Shown piece after piece: positions 1 to 8,885 of a stretch of DNA of 64,000 nt (the stretch's first letter is position 1; every line of letters starts with the position of its first letter). Under the pieces are notes generated by a model. That model was not told the origin of the DNA and did not search any database. It saw nothing but the letters and a program-made list of their open reading frames with translations. Both the position numbers and the translations under genes were made by a program. Source of the stretch: Ignelater luminosus (taxonomy: Eukaryota > Arthropoda > Insecta > Coleoptera > Elateridae). The DNA is taken from NCBI GenBank assembly GCA_011009095.1, contig VTPC01090694.1, forward strand, positions 117,653 to 181,652. Reading direction: 5' to 3'.

Positions 1-170
1 CTTATTTATAATTATTTCTTTTGCTAATTATTATTGGTCATGTTGGTACCTTATTATTGCTTGCTTTCATGTGACATTAATTATTTTATTGAATATTGCT
101 GTGTCTTGTTGGTTTCAAGTTAGGACCGTTTATTTATATATTTGTGCATTAAAATTTGTATTGTTTGGTT

Positions 171-569
171 TTAAAGAATCTTCGGAGGTTTCTTGCTGGT
201 TCTTCCTCCGAACTGATACCTGAACCAGTGTAAAAAGTTTATTCGACCTTCACAACAAAATCTAGCATTCAATATACAACGTTCTATTTTAACTATAATC
301 TGTGTTTTATTTGATTTCCTGTCTTCCCCACTATCGTTAGTAACCAGTGTATCTAGTTTAGGGAATTTTAGAAACACAACGTAGGGTAGGTAAATTTGTT
401 TGACGATCACGATTGGCCACATTGATTCTGGGGTTAGCTTTCTGTTAGATTTGGGAGGGAAATTTAAATATTTGTCAGGACCCGGGGCTTGGGATACTAC
501 AATATCATGAAATTCTCTTGGATTCGAATCTGCCCAATAGCGACAATTTACAAAAAAAAGAGCATTCAT
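171..569 (-). other. Open frame whose 5' end is transposase-derived, remainder unassigned
   Basis: A 132-codon open frame. Its first 20 or so codons (NCRYWADSNPREFHD) resemble the 'NCRYWxDTNP' block of insect Tc1/mariner-like transposases and continue the relic described at 480-970. The remaining codons (about 171-480) match nothing I recognise and lack the expected downstream 'VWAGI' block. The frame therefore probably runs by chance from transposase debris into unrelated DNA. I do not regard it as a gene. Confidence 0.3.
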
Positions 570-970
570 GAGAAAAACAGACCTCTAATAGAAAATTTGT
601 ATTATTCGTCGCTCATTCATTTATGACCTCACAGAATTGCAAACGACGATCAAAGTCGTCTTCATTAAGTTCCTGCAGCAACTGAATCTTGTATGGGTGA
701 AACTTGTGGTGTTTTGAAATTCGGCAGCAATATAACTGAGAACCGCCACTTCCACTCCTTTATTTCGCGTGGGTTTCTCAGCATTTCTCTTTTTTTGACC
801 GCAGGTCCTATTTTTCTGAAATTTTGCTACCAACTACAAAACCTACTTGCGACCTACATGTTTATTTGCATGTCATTGATTGAATCGCTCGGCAGTTCTG
901 TTTGCATTTTCATTATTTCCAAAGAAAAACGCAATCATTTCAACCCTCTCTACAATTGAGTAACCTATAA
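480..970 (-). pseudogene. Tc1/mariner-like (IS630-type) DDE transposase relic
   Basis: Read on the minus strand from about 970 to 480, with several frame changes and stops, the sequence follows the order of a common insect transposase family. It has an N-terminal helix-turn-helix segment (VERVEMIAFFFGNNENANRT, about 950-880), a linker (TCGQKKRNAEKPTRNKG, about 800-750), the HPYKIQLLQELNEDDFDRR block (about 690-640), a CFSHECSFF segment and then NCRYWADSNP. In intact relatives the segment before 'EC' carries an Asp of the DDE triad; here it reads SHEC, so that acid is lost. The C-terminal third is missing. It is a dead copy recognised by motif order only; no terminal inverted repeats were found. 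Confidence 0.7.
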
Positions 971-1354
971 TGTAAGTTTTTCTTAATTTACAACAACAAA
1001 TACTAGAAAATTCACTTTGCCGTCCACACCAGGAAAATAAACTAGTGAAAATGCAAGCGTGATCAAGACGAAATTTAAAACAAAAAAATTTTCGATCTCG
1101 AGAAGTATTCGAGATATCGATTATGTATCTGTAATCAGGAGAGAATTCTAAGTTGATTTCATATACCGGGACATCGATATTTTCAGCAGCCACGTGACCA
1201 CTAATTTAACACGTTAAGCAAAACTGTTTTTTTCGAACTTAGTCTTTCTTGGTGCCAGCAGTGCGTGTTTTTCTTCAAAATTTTGTTTTTTTTTGTTGTT
1301 TTCCTATTATATTTTTTTCGTGGCACAAGGTTTGTACCTCATTGTCTATAGATT

Positions 1355-1648
1355 AAAGAACCTGCTGCACAAGGGTCGGCATGCAAATTTTTAGGGGTCA
1401 TGACTTTCGTTTTTTGGGCTCATTAGATACAGCTTCTAAAGCTCTATCTACTTGGCAAGTATCATTACTTTCGGTTTACCCGTTTTGGAACGGCGAGGGT
1501 TCAGACTTCAGACAGCCCAGTCGGGCTTTTGGTGCCGTTTTTGGGACATTCCTTTGTCTGTATAGAGTAACAATGGATAGAGCTTTAGAAGCCCAAAACA
1601 AAACGGGAGGTCATAACCCATACCGACCCTTTTGCAACAGGTTCTTTT
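1355..1648. mobile_element. Fold-back (MITE-like) element with long imperfect inverted repeats
   Basis: The left arm starts AAAGAACCTGCTGCACAAGG at 1355 and runs to about 1450 (TTCTAAAGCTCTATC). The right arm, about 1573-1648, carries the imperfect reverse complement: GATAGAGCTTTAGAA, then CCGACCCTTTTGCAACAGG. The arms are roughly 75-95 bp with small indels and enclose a spacer of about 120 bp. The overlapping 106-codon frame on the plus strand simply translates this palindrome. No convincing target-site duplication is visible, so the family is open. Confidence 0.6.
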
Positions 1649-2254
1649 GTGCGTACAGAAAAACACGACAACGTGACTTTAAATTACCGACTCATAACTA
1701 GAGATAGGTCACTAGGACGGCAGTTCAACATATCCCATGTATCAACACGATTCGTTGAGAAACTCACGCCGTCTAAATGCTCAGTGCGGGCGTGGTTTTA
1801 CGCTAGACCTCGTCGTCTCTAAAAGTCCTCAGGAACGGTGGTGCATTTTTAATACCATGCCGTGCTTAACGTATTAAAAGTGGCGCAAAATTTTATTTTT
1901 CAACATTCAACTGTGTTCTGTGAACGTTCTCGCGAGTACATTTCTAACCTAAAATTACATCGGCGTGCGTACGTTCTGTGATTTCTTATTGTCTCTTTGT
2001 TTTGCGTTTTTTTTTTCAAGACTAAATCTGCTTTTTATGAGTTAATCGAGGTAAGTGTGATTTAACATATTTAAAGTGAGATAATAAATTTGAAATATTT
2101 AAGTTTTTAAGTAGTTTCATCATATATCCAATACTACGCCGCTGGAAAACTACATTATGCTTATTACAACAGAGCTGCCAATAGTGCAAGATGTGTTGCC
2201 TAACCAACAGTAAATTTTGTGGCCACGTGGCTTCCGGAAATATTTGATGTCTCT

Positions 2255-2460
2255 GTATAACGTGTGCTGTAAAGTTACGGGAACATGGCAACAGACAGAC
2301 TATGTCGAAAAATCATTTTCGATCTCGATTATTTCGAAGAGTATTCGAGATATCGAAATACCGATTATGCATCTGTAATCAGGAGAAGATTCTAAGTTGA
2401 TTACATATATGTATAACATGTTCTGTAAAGTTACGGGAACACACCAACAGACAGACAGAT
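2255..2460. repeat. Diverged direct repeat, about 156 bp period, related to 1083-1160
   Basis: The block TGTAAAGTTACGGGAACA followed by CAACAGACAGAC occurs at about 2268-2300 and again at about 2424-2458. The segment between (TTTCGATCTCGA, ATTCGAGATATCGA, ATCTGTAATCAGGAG, TTCTAAGTTGATT) is also present at about 1088-1160. These are three diverged pieces of one dispersed repeat family. I found no coding capacity. Confidence 0.6.
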
Positions 2461-2555
2461 GGAATGTATGAATTCAGATACGAAACTTTAAATTTCGTCG
2501 AAAATAAACATGACAGAATTTTAGAGTGGATACCAGCCCTGCGTTCGATAAGCTA

Positions 2556-2643
2556 TTTTTGCTCGGGACCGTCTCTTGTTCTTGTCACGCAAATAAAAAT
2601 TCAGATTTGAGTGACAAGAACAAGAGGCGATTCTGAGCAAAAA
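2556..2643. repeat. Strong imperfect hairpin
   Basis: The left arm (2556-2594) contains TCTTGTTCTTGTCAC and the right arm (2605-2643) contains GTGACAAGAACAAGA. The outer ends TTTTTGCTC and GAGCAAAAA also pair. The stem is close to 38 bp with a few mismatches and a loop of about 10 nt. It could be a snap-back MITE or a transcribed hairpin; the sequence does not decide. Confidence 0.6.
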
Positions 2644-2699
2644 CAGTTGTCAGAGGTACCTTCGTACCTTACCAACCAAGATTGTTAAATTAAATGAAA

Positions 2700-3015
2700 A
2701 CAAATGTCAAATGTAAAAATTTGAAGATCATGAAGCCTTCCATGTTTTAAATTTTACAACCTGTATCTTCCAAACAAATTGACCGAATTTAAAAATTCAG
2801 GCGGGACAATATGGAGAATTGAAAGGCCTTTCTAATGATGTGCCACTTGAAACCCCTTTCCATTAGAAATTCTCCCCCTCCCCACCTTAGGGGGTTGTAG
2901 TTTAGGATTCGAATTGTACATCAAAAAATATCCTCCTCGCAATACAAATGGACTTTGAAAAATTATTTTCGTGGGAATTATTTAGTCTGTTTCGTTTCCG
3001 TTGGGCCACCCTGTA
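2700..3015. repeat. Probable dispersed repeat ending in GGGCCACCCTGTAT
   Basis: This stretch has polypyrimidine segments (CTCCCCCTCCCCACC), a GGGGG block and ends with TTGGGCCACCCTGTATT. A '(G)CCACCCTGTAT' edge is common at ends of dispersed insect repeats. Shorter CCTGTATA motifs recur near 36,468-36,535. There is no open frame of note. The assignment rests on composition and this edge motif only. Confidence 0.35.
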
Positions 3016-3878
3016 TTTTTCCCAAATGGCATTTTGAAAACAATGTTGTCTTTTCTACATTTTAATCTAAAATTATAATTTGTAAAGTGCTTAACATTTG
3101 AAAATCTGAAGAGTATCTAGCAACATACTAAGCAAATTAGGAAGCTCCAGTTACCTTTTTTTTTATTCATGGATAAAAAATATACTTAGTAAGAAATATC
3201 AGAGCGGCAGAGATTAGTTGATACGTCATGGTGACGTATTGCATTAATGGTACATTACTAAGGTATATGTAAGGTGTACACAGGTAAAGGATGTCTAGAT
3301 CCATTGAATCACTGATAAACAGTTTTACATCAACGACTTCACTATGTTACGAAAAGTAGTATCAATAAGCCCAACATAATATTTATATGAACCTGTGGTC
3401 GAGTATACAAACAACTTTAGTGAGCAGTCAGCTATTTGATCATTAGAAAAGAGGTTCCAACCATGTTTTTGCCAATTTCATTTCGTATTTTACCCAAATT
3501 ACATCTCATATTTTGCCTCTACCATCACCGATGGATCATATAAACTGTAATGATTAAAACAATTTTTTAATTGTAACCACATTTAATAACAAAAAAACGT
3601 ACTAACAATGTTGTAGCAAAGTAGTAAAAATGCTTCACAGATTTCACGTTTATTCGTTCACTTACAAACAAATAGTGAAAAAAGATTTAAACAGAGAAAT
3701 CAGACAATTTTAATAGTTTATACAGCTGGATATAAGTAAATATGTAATAAACTATTAGAATTGCCAGATTATGCCCAAGATTATTCAGGTAAGATGCCTT
3801 TAAAATTACTTAAAACCTATTAATCTTTTTTATATTACTATTAGCCGATTGACACTAGAATACAGAGATTTTTGATCA
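3016..3878. other. Intergenic AT-rich DNA with no recognised feature
   Basis: I see no coding exon, RNA gene or structured repeat here. The right part is the region downstream of Tim13, whose stop codon is at 3879-3881. Confidence 0.4.
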
Positions 3879-4278
3879 TCATGGCATGCGATGTCTTTCT
3901 TTTTGTATCCTTTCACTATAAGTTCTTGATACAAGATTCCACGAATCCATATATCTATCCATACACATTGCAATACATTTCTAAAAATATCAACGTTAGA
4001 TTTATAAATAACATCAAACAAAATAACAAACCTGCTCGGAACTATCTAATGATGTTCCTGGTTTGGTAATACATTTCTTAAAGCATTTCTCGGTCATTTT
4101 CTGCAATAAATATTCATGAATCGTTTAAAGACATTGTGAAGATGAAAAATTGAGGTTATATCATGTGCAACTTTACCGTCAATAATTCTTGGGCATTTGC
4201 TACCGCAATTTGTTGTTTAACTTGATCCATAAGTTCATCTTTTTGGGTGCTTGATAACCCTGCTGGCAGTGAATCCAT
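3879..4278 (-). CDS. Tim13: Mitochondrial import inner membrane translocase subunit Tim13
   Basis: This small Tim chaperone of the mitochondrial intermembrane space works with Tim8 to escort hydrophobic precursors to the inner membrane. Three exons join in phase 0: 4177-4278 (34 codons), 4032-4100 (23 codons) and 3879-3980 (33 codons plus TGA), giving 90 residues, the usual length. All four splice sites are GT-AG. The N-terminal helix contains [20 protein letters not shown]. The twin CX3C signature is complete: CFKKC (residues 40-44) and CIAMC (59-63), which form the two intramolecular disulfides of the family. [14 protein letters not shown] follows in the C-terminal helix. The start was chosen because the upstream DNA is AT-rich and the N-terminus fits the family. 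The gene looks intact and is divergently paired with the gene at 4493. Confidence 0.97.
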
Positions 4279-4492
4279 TGTAATTTAATCTAAAAAAATG
4301 TATAACTACCGAATAACTGTATTTTTAGGTTATGTATAGTAAAAGAATTTAAAAAAGCAAATTCCCTAACTTGACACAACTTCAAACTTATTACTTTTGG
4401 CGCAATATTTCTATTAAGTAAGACTTAATTTTTAAGTTTTTTAATTTTTATTTATTTGGAATTTTAATTTCCTTTTAGAGACCAGCTCGAAG
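4279..4492. promoter_or_regulatory. Shared divergent promoter region of Tim13 and the 4493 gene
   Basis: Only about 215 bp separate the two start codons, which face away from each other, so the region must hold both 5' UTRs and probably both promoters. No TATA box stands out. A possible splice acceptor (TTTCCTTTTAG) at about 4470-4480 sits just before the plus-strand start. That gene may therefore have a non-coding 5' exon inside or overlapping this interval. Confidence 0.5.
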
Positions 4493-5302
4493 ATGGATTT
4501 TAATACCATATGTAACAACTTATTGTCGAAGAATGATAATGAAAGTCCTGAACAAAGAATATTAAAATTCTTAAACGTAGCCAGTGAAATCTTAGATTCC
4601 AACTTAAATAATCATGAATATACATTTTCCAATCCATTGAATAATGTGGTCTCTAACAATGATAATCTAGCTGAAGTTTGGAACAAAACAGAATTAAAAG
4701 AGATTCTCCTTTCTGATCCTAAATTTGAAACTCATATAGAAGTTTTTGTCAGATTTATTTTAAATTCTATTATGAAACAAATAGAAAGTCTTAATATGAA
4801 AAATTACACAGAAATATTCAGTTATGCTACTTCACTCAACAGATTTTTAAAAGTATGCATAGATAATAATATAAGGAATGTAATAAGTTACGTTCTAAAA
4901 TTTCTGATTGATTTATTTCATAAATTGGACCATATCAGTAATGATGACTTTATTAAAAATGGTCCACTGTATCAGTTTATTGCAAGGCTGATTGAAACGT
5001 TTAAAGAAACTAAGTGTGTACAAGACGATATAATGTTGAATATTAATAACAAGTTGAAAAAGATCTCTGCTTTTCTAAAAGACAAACAAAGAGATGAGTT
5101 TCACAGTGAAATTTGTTATGAGAGTTTGCTACTCCACCTAACAATTTTGAAAGGGATACTTAAATATAGATTAATACAATCATTTGGATCTGATGAGGAA
5201 GATCGTGTTGCAATGGAAATTAAAAAGAATTTGAATACTATTGTTGACAAATTACCAGAATATGTTCAGATTATTATTAATGAATGTAATAGCTTACTAT
5301 AG
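4493..5302 (+). CDS. Unrecognised 269-residue helical protein
   Basis: An uninterrupted single-exon reading frame, by far the longest host-like one in the window. Its start is preceded by a probable 3' splice site (CCTTTTAG, about 13 nt upstream), so the 5' UTR may be spliced. The protein is Asn/Lys/Ile-rich and leucine-patterned. It looks almost wholly alpha-helical, with no signal peptide and no clear membrane segment. Segments such as HIEVFVRFILNSIMKQIE and ICYESLLLHLTILKGILKY look like paired amphipathic helices, as in helical-repeat or scaffold proteins. A possible polyadenylation signal (AATAAA) lies near 5491-5497, about 190 bp after the stop. No enzyme motif is visible and I do not recognise the family. 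Its length and close divergent pairing with Tim13 argue that it is a real expressed gene. Confidence 0.75.
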   Translation: MDFNTICNNLLSKNDNESPEQRILKFLNVASEILDSNLNNHEYTFSNPLNNVVSNNDNLAEVWNKTELKEILLSDPKFETHIEVFVRFILNSIMKQIESLNMKNYTEIFSYATSLNRFLKVCIDNNIRNVISYVLKFLIDLFHKLDHISNDDFIKNGPLYQFIARLIETFKETKCVQDDIMLNINNKLKKISAFLKDKQRDEFHSEICYESLLLHLTILKGILKYRLIQSFGSDEEDRVAMEIKKNLNTIVDKLPEYVQIIINECNSLL

Positions 5303-5519
5303 AGGCAATTCTTACAACTAAATGTGAGCTTTATTTGAAGTAATATAGGGTTGAGGTGTTTTTATAATTATTTATCGATGTTTGTTAGATTAACTATATA
5401 GTTGTATATCTACTGCGTTATCTAAAAAAATACATTTAAATTTAGTTTGTTACAATAAGCTTTTTTAAATAATTTGTTTAATTATTATGTAAATAAAAGA
5501 ACTGAAAATAAATGAATTC

Positions 5520-7129
5520 TTTTTGAATTTATCTGCTGTAGGTAGTAGTATTAACTGCTCTTTACATTTAGGTAGACATATGTATAGTTAATGGAGTGGT
5601 AACAAGTAATTGTGGCCTGCTATTAAACACTTTACGTCCTATGTAATCTGGTGATTTACTAGTAATATTTAGTCTAGTATGTACTACATGAAAATCGTTT
5701 TTCGTCCTAGTACTTTTTTTATGTTGTATATTACCTACTATGTATAACAAGGGCAAGGTTAAAATATGACATTTAAGAAATAAATCCCTACAGGAACAGC
5801 AGGTACAGATACTGGGAATACCAGCAACATCTTCTTATCACATTTTTTTGAGCTTTAAATAAATAAAGAATTCTGAAGTAGGGTGGAATCTACCATACCT
5901 TAACCTAGAGTCAGCATAAGCATGGAATAAAGTAATTAATTGGGTTGTAGGAATAATAACCTCTTTCAAGTTTTTCCTTAAATATTCACAAAAGATTTGG
6001 TATCAACAGCATTGCCACTGCTGGTATTTATGTTGTTTATGTTTATATCAATTATATCATATTTTTGCCTGTTATGCGAAATTGCAGAATTTGTTTCTTC
6101 TGCATTAAAATGCAAATAATGTTCATCAAAGAAAGTCGATACGTTTTTAATGACTTCATTGCATTTATTTTGTGGCTGTAGTGTTTGTTAACAAGCTTGT
6201 CACGTTTGCAGAACGTTTAAGATTAAAGCACTGTTTATTTAGGTTGTTTTTATGAAACCACAAGCTTACTTCATATTGAACCAAAGTGTCTAAGTGCTCA
6301 CGATGAGGATCGTGCTCGAAACTAAAAAGATTTATTCCCTGGTAAGAAGTGAATAAAGAAAAAGAGGATCAAAGTTCAGTGACACTCAGCGAACTCAACG
6401 ACTAATTCTATGCAGTGCAGTTCCAGTCACTTACGCAGAGGAGACGTCCAATAACCTTGTGGTGAAACTCGGAAGTCAGCTGAGTTCAAAGGCATTGGGA
6501 TAGAGAGACCTTAAGCGCTCTGTTTTTAGAGGCCACTTAATTAAATTCTTTCCCGTAGGCTTCCATCAAAATGGAACTAACGGATGGTATCATTTTTTGT
6601 CGTTCAAGATTTTACCGCTAGAGGTTGTGCAAAAACAAGCAATTTTCTTTGCATCGATAACAGAAAGAGATAAAAGAATTGCGTTTACGGATTTGTAAAG
6701 AAAAGACATTTAGACAAATTATCCTTGCAAAAGAAACTGGGTGAAAAACAAAAGACGAATGCTGATCTTGGTTACATTACCGAAATAGTGAAATATTGCA
6801 AAAAATACTAAACATTCATCAATTGATGCGAGATTTGATAAAATAACCAATCGAATCATTTAACGTTTTATCTCCCTGCCCTGACAAATCTGGAGGGGTA
6901 TCTTTTTCTCATAATTTTTCGCTATGCTGAGGAATGTAAGTTAGAATAGAGGGAAAATGTGTGAAATGCTAGAATACAGGACACACTGGCAAAAGATTGC
7001 ACAGAAAGAACATTGTCTCGCGTGCAAAACCAAAGGTTCTACAGCAAATGATAATTATTAATGTGTGAGAGAACAAAGATCACATAAGAGTCTTCGACAA
7101 GAATGTAGAAGTAATAGATTGTAGAACAC
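5520..7129. other. Unannotated region, no supported gene
   Basis: Only short chance frames are seen. The part from about 6,950 may be an older upstream portion of the LINE fragment that becomes recognisable at 7,130. Nothing else can be supported. Confidence 0.35.
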
Positions 7130-7700
7130 AAGAGATAATAAAAACGAAATACTAATAGCCGGAAACTTTCATGGGAAGGCTTATGCTTAAGATACCAACT
7201 TAAAAGACATCAAATGAAGAATATAGCTAGAATGGTCGGCAGAGAACCAACTGGTGGTGCAAAATCATATATACGACATGACTGATGTGAGTCTTTTTTT
7301 GACATCACGTTAGCATAAAAAAGACTAACGAGTAGAAACCAAAAGAAGCCATAATAAGAGTAAACAAGACCTTTCCCAAGAGAAGTAATAAGATAAAACA
7401 TCAGGCTGTGTATTGGTAGGGCCACAAATTAGCACAGGCAAGAAAAAGAAGAAAATTAGCTAGAGAACAGACATTAGTAAGCCTTAGGCGAAATTAAACC
7501 GAGAAAAGAAAGTACTAAAAAAAAGAAATTGAAAGAGCCAGAACAAAGCATAGCAAGCAGTATGCGAAAAGACCAAAGTATCCGGGGCTCGGTTTGTCGT
7601 AAAAAGTTTAAAAAAATTGCCAAGCATTATACTAGAAAAAGCTAAATTGTTGCAAACAATAGATAAACTATTTCCGACACAACAAGCAGATAACTGTCTT
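7130..7700 (+). mobile_element. Degenerate R1-like LINE fragment (endonuclease to start of RT)
   Basis: Translation with stops and frame changes gives ILIAGNFHGKAYA at about 7144-7182, the counterpart of the 'GDFNAKxxxW' motif of R1/LOA-type apurinic endonucleases. It is followed by WSAENQLVVQN. Further on (about 7,580-7,690) KLPSIILEKAKLLQTIDKL and FPTQQADNC resemble the linker that precedes the reverse transcriptase domain of the same family. Many stop codons show the copy is dead. Its RT domain is absent: it is followed by the antisense pseudogene at 7,705. Confidence 0.6.
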
Positions 7701-7704
7701 ATAC

Positions 7705-8520
7705 CTAGAACAAAATGAGAACGGTCTTCAGCGACATATTACATTCCATTTTACGGTAAGCTGTCAACATTTCGTCGACGAGGTTTTGGAAATTTTCCGC
7801 TTTGTTGTTGTCCAGAAAGTCCTTTACAACAGATTTGAAACAATTCCACGTCACCTTTTCTTTTCCTTGTAGAACCACATCGAAACCGCTGTTATTCATT
7901 ACTTGTCGAATTCGGGGACCCACAAATATGCCCTCCTTTATCTTAGCTTCGATGATTTTTGGAAATTTTTCTTTTATGTACTGAAAATCTCTTCCGCCAC
8001 GGTCCATACCTTTTACAAAATTCTTTATCAGCTCTGACTTTATATGCAAAAGGGACAAATAGATATTGTTTCTACCCACAAGGATTTCATGTAAAATATT
8101 TTTTCTCCCACAACTATCTGCCTACTTGGCCAACTTTTCACAATATAATGCTGCGATTTAGCACGACTGTCTCACTCGCAAAAAGCTGTATTTTGTAAAT
8201 CCCAGTTGTATTCCTAATAACAAAGCTATAACTTTCAAATCTCCACAGATTTTCCACTCGTATCGTTTATAATCTAGGCTCGTTAAAAGGCATTTCATAG
8301 TTTCATAAGATTCCTGTAGGTGAACTGAATTTGCAATGGGAACTGAAGGCAATGCATTTCCATTGTGCAACAGAACTGCTTTCAAACTAAATTTAGATGC
8401 ATCAATGACCAGTCGCCATTCTTCTGGTTTGTGTTTACGCCCAAGGGTTTCCATCAAACCGTCAACATCACTGTTGTATGTAAGATTGTCGTCCATAGAA
8501 TAAAACTCAGAAGACTTCAT
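7705..8520 (-). pseudogene. Broken copy of a multicopy protein family of unknown function
   Basis: Two frames belong to one ancestral protein. 8158-8520 gives MDDNLTYNSDVDGLMETLG, EEWRLVIDASKFSLKAVLLH and ICGDLKVIALLLGIQLG. 7705-8079 gives NNIYLSLLHIKSELIKNFVK, KIKEGIFVGPRIRQVM and a final MSLK. From memory this order (EWRLxIDSSKxSLKAVLLHNGN, LKVxALLLGxQxGxTK, AKIKEGIFVGPQI, CNMSLK) is a family present in many copies in insect and cnidarian genomes without an assigned function. A bridge in other frames (about 8080-8157, SQHYIVKSWPSRQIVVGEK) supplies the missing middle, so at least two frameshifts break the copy. The expected C-terminal part after 'CNMSLK' is replaced by unrelated sequence. 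It is probably transposon-associated. Confidence 0.6.
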
Positions 8521-8544
8521 ATTATATTTTAAATTAATTTCATT

Positions 8545-8612
8545 ACCACAGGTAGGATTCGAACCTACGTAACCTTATCTCGTGTAAGGTGCACTAACCA
8601 ACTGTAGAAGAC
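8545..8612 (-). pseudogene. tRNA-like relic
   Basis: On the minus strand the 3' half is a good tRNA match. It has a T arm (GTAGGTTCGAATCCTAC with a perfect B-box), a 5-bp anticodon stem (CCTTA/TAAGG) with a 7-nt loop (CACGAGA), and a D-loop-like TTGGTTAG. The 5' acceptor strand does not pair with the 3' strand (ACCACAG expected), the D stem is poor, and loop position 33 is A instead of U. It is therefore a decayed tRNA or the head of a tRNA-derived SINE. The nominal anticodon CGA should not be trusted. Confidence 0.5.
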
Positions 8613-8718
8613 TAATTGGCAACCGTTCTTTATACATTAGTTACTGCCGGGCTTATGGTTATGATATCCCGCTGTGGCATATCAGGTGACTCGTTCTGAC
8701 TTGCAGTATTTTTTAAAA

Positions 8719-8740
8719 ATGGCAGAAGAAGTTATAAAGG
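8719..8740 (+). other. Candidate short upstream coding exon of caspase copy A
   Basis: ATGGCAGAAGAAGTTATAAA followed by GG and a donor GTACGT (8741) would encode MAEEVIK and end in phase 1. The AG at 8897-8898 is an acceptor that restores the exact frame of the main exon (G|CC, Ala). In copy B the equivalent ATG is TTG (16778-16780), so this start is not shared. The acceptor lacks a good pyrimidine tract. The alternative is a 5' UTR acceptor (TTTTCTCAG, about 8820-8826) with initiation at 8856 or 8886. Confidence 0.3.
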
Positions 8741-8885
8741 GTACGTAGGAGATTTCTTTGGAAAAAAGACATTAAAGATTTCTATTTTACTTTAAATTTT
8801 ACTTTAAAAATGTTTACTTTTCTCAGATTTCCATGTGACTTCATAAAAAAGGTCAATGACATCATTTGTTAACATTATTAATAAA

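Noticed and set aside
1381..1701. 106-codon plus-strand frame
   Set aside because: It coincides with the fold-back element and its spacer; the frame is a by-product of the palindrome.
3830..4021. 63-codon minus-strand frame at Tim13
   Set aside because: It is another reading of Tim13 exon 3 plus intron; the spliced Tim13 model explains the region fully.
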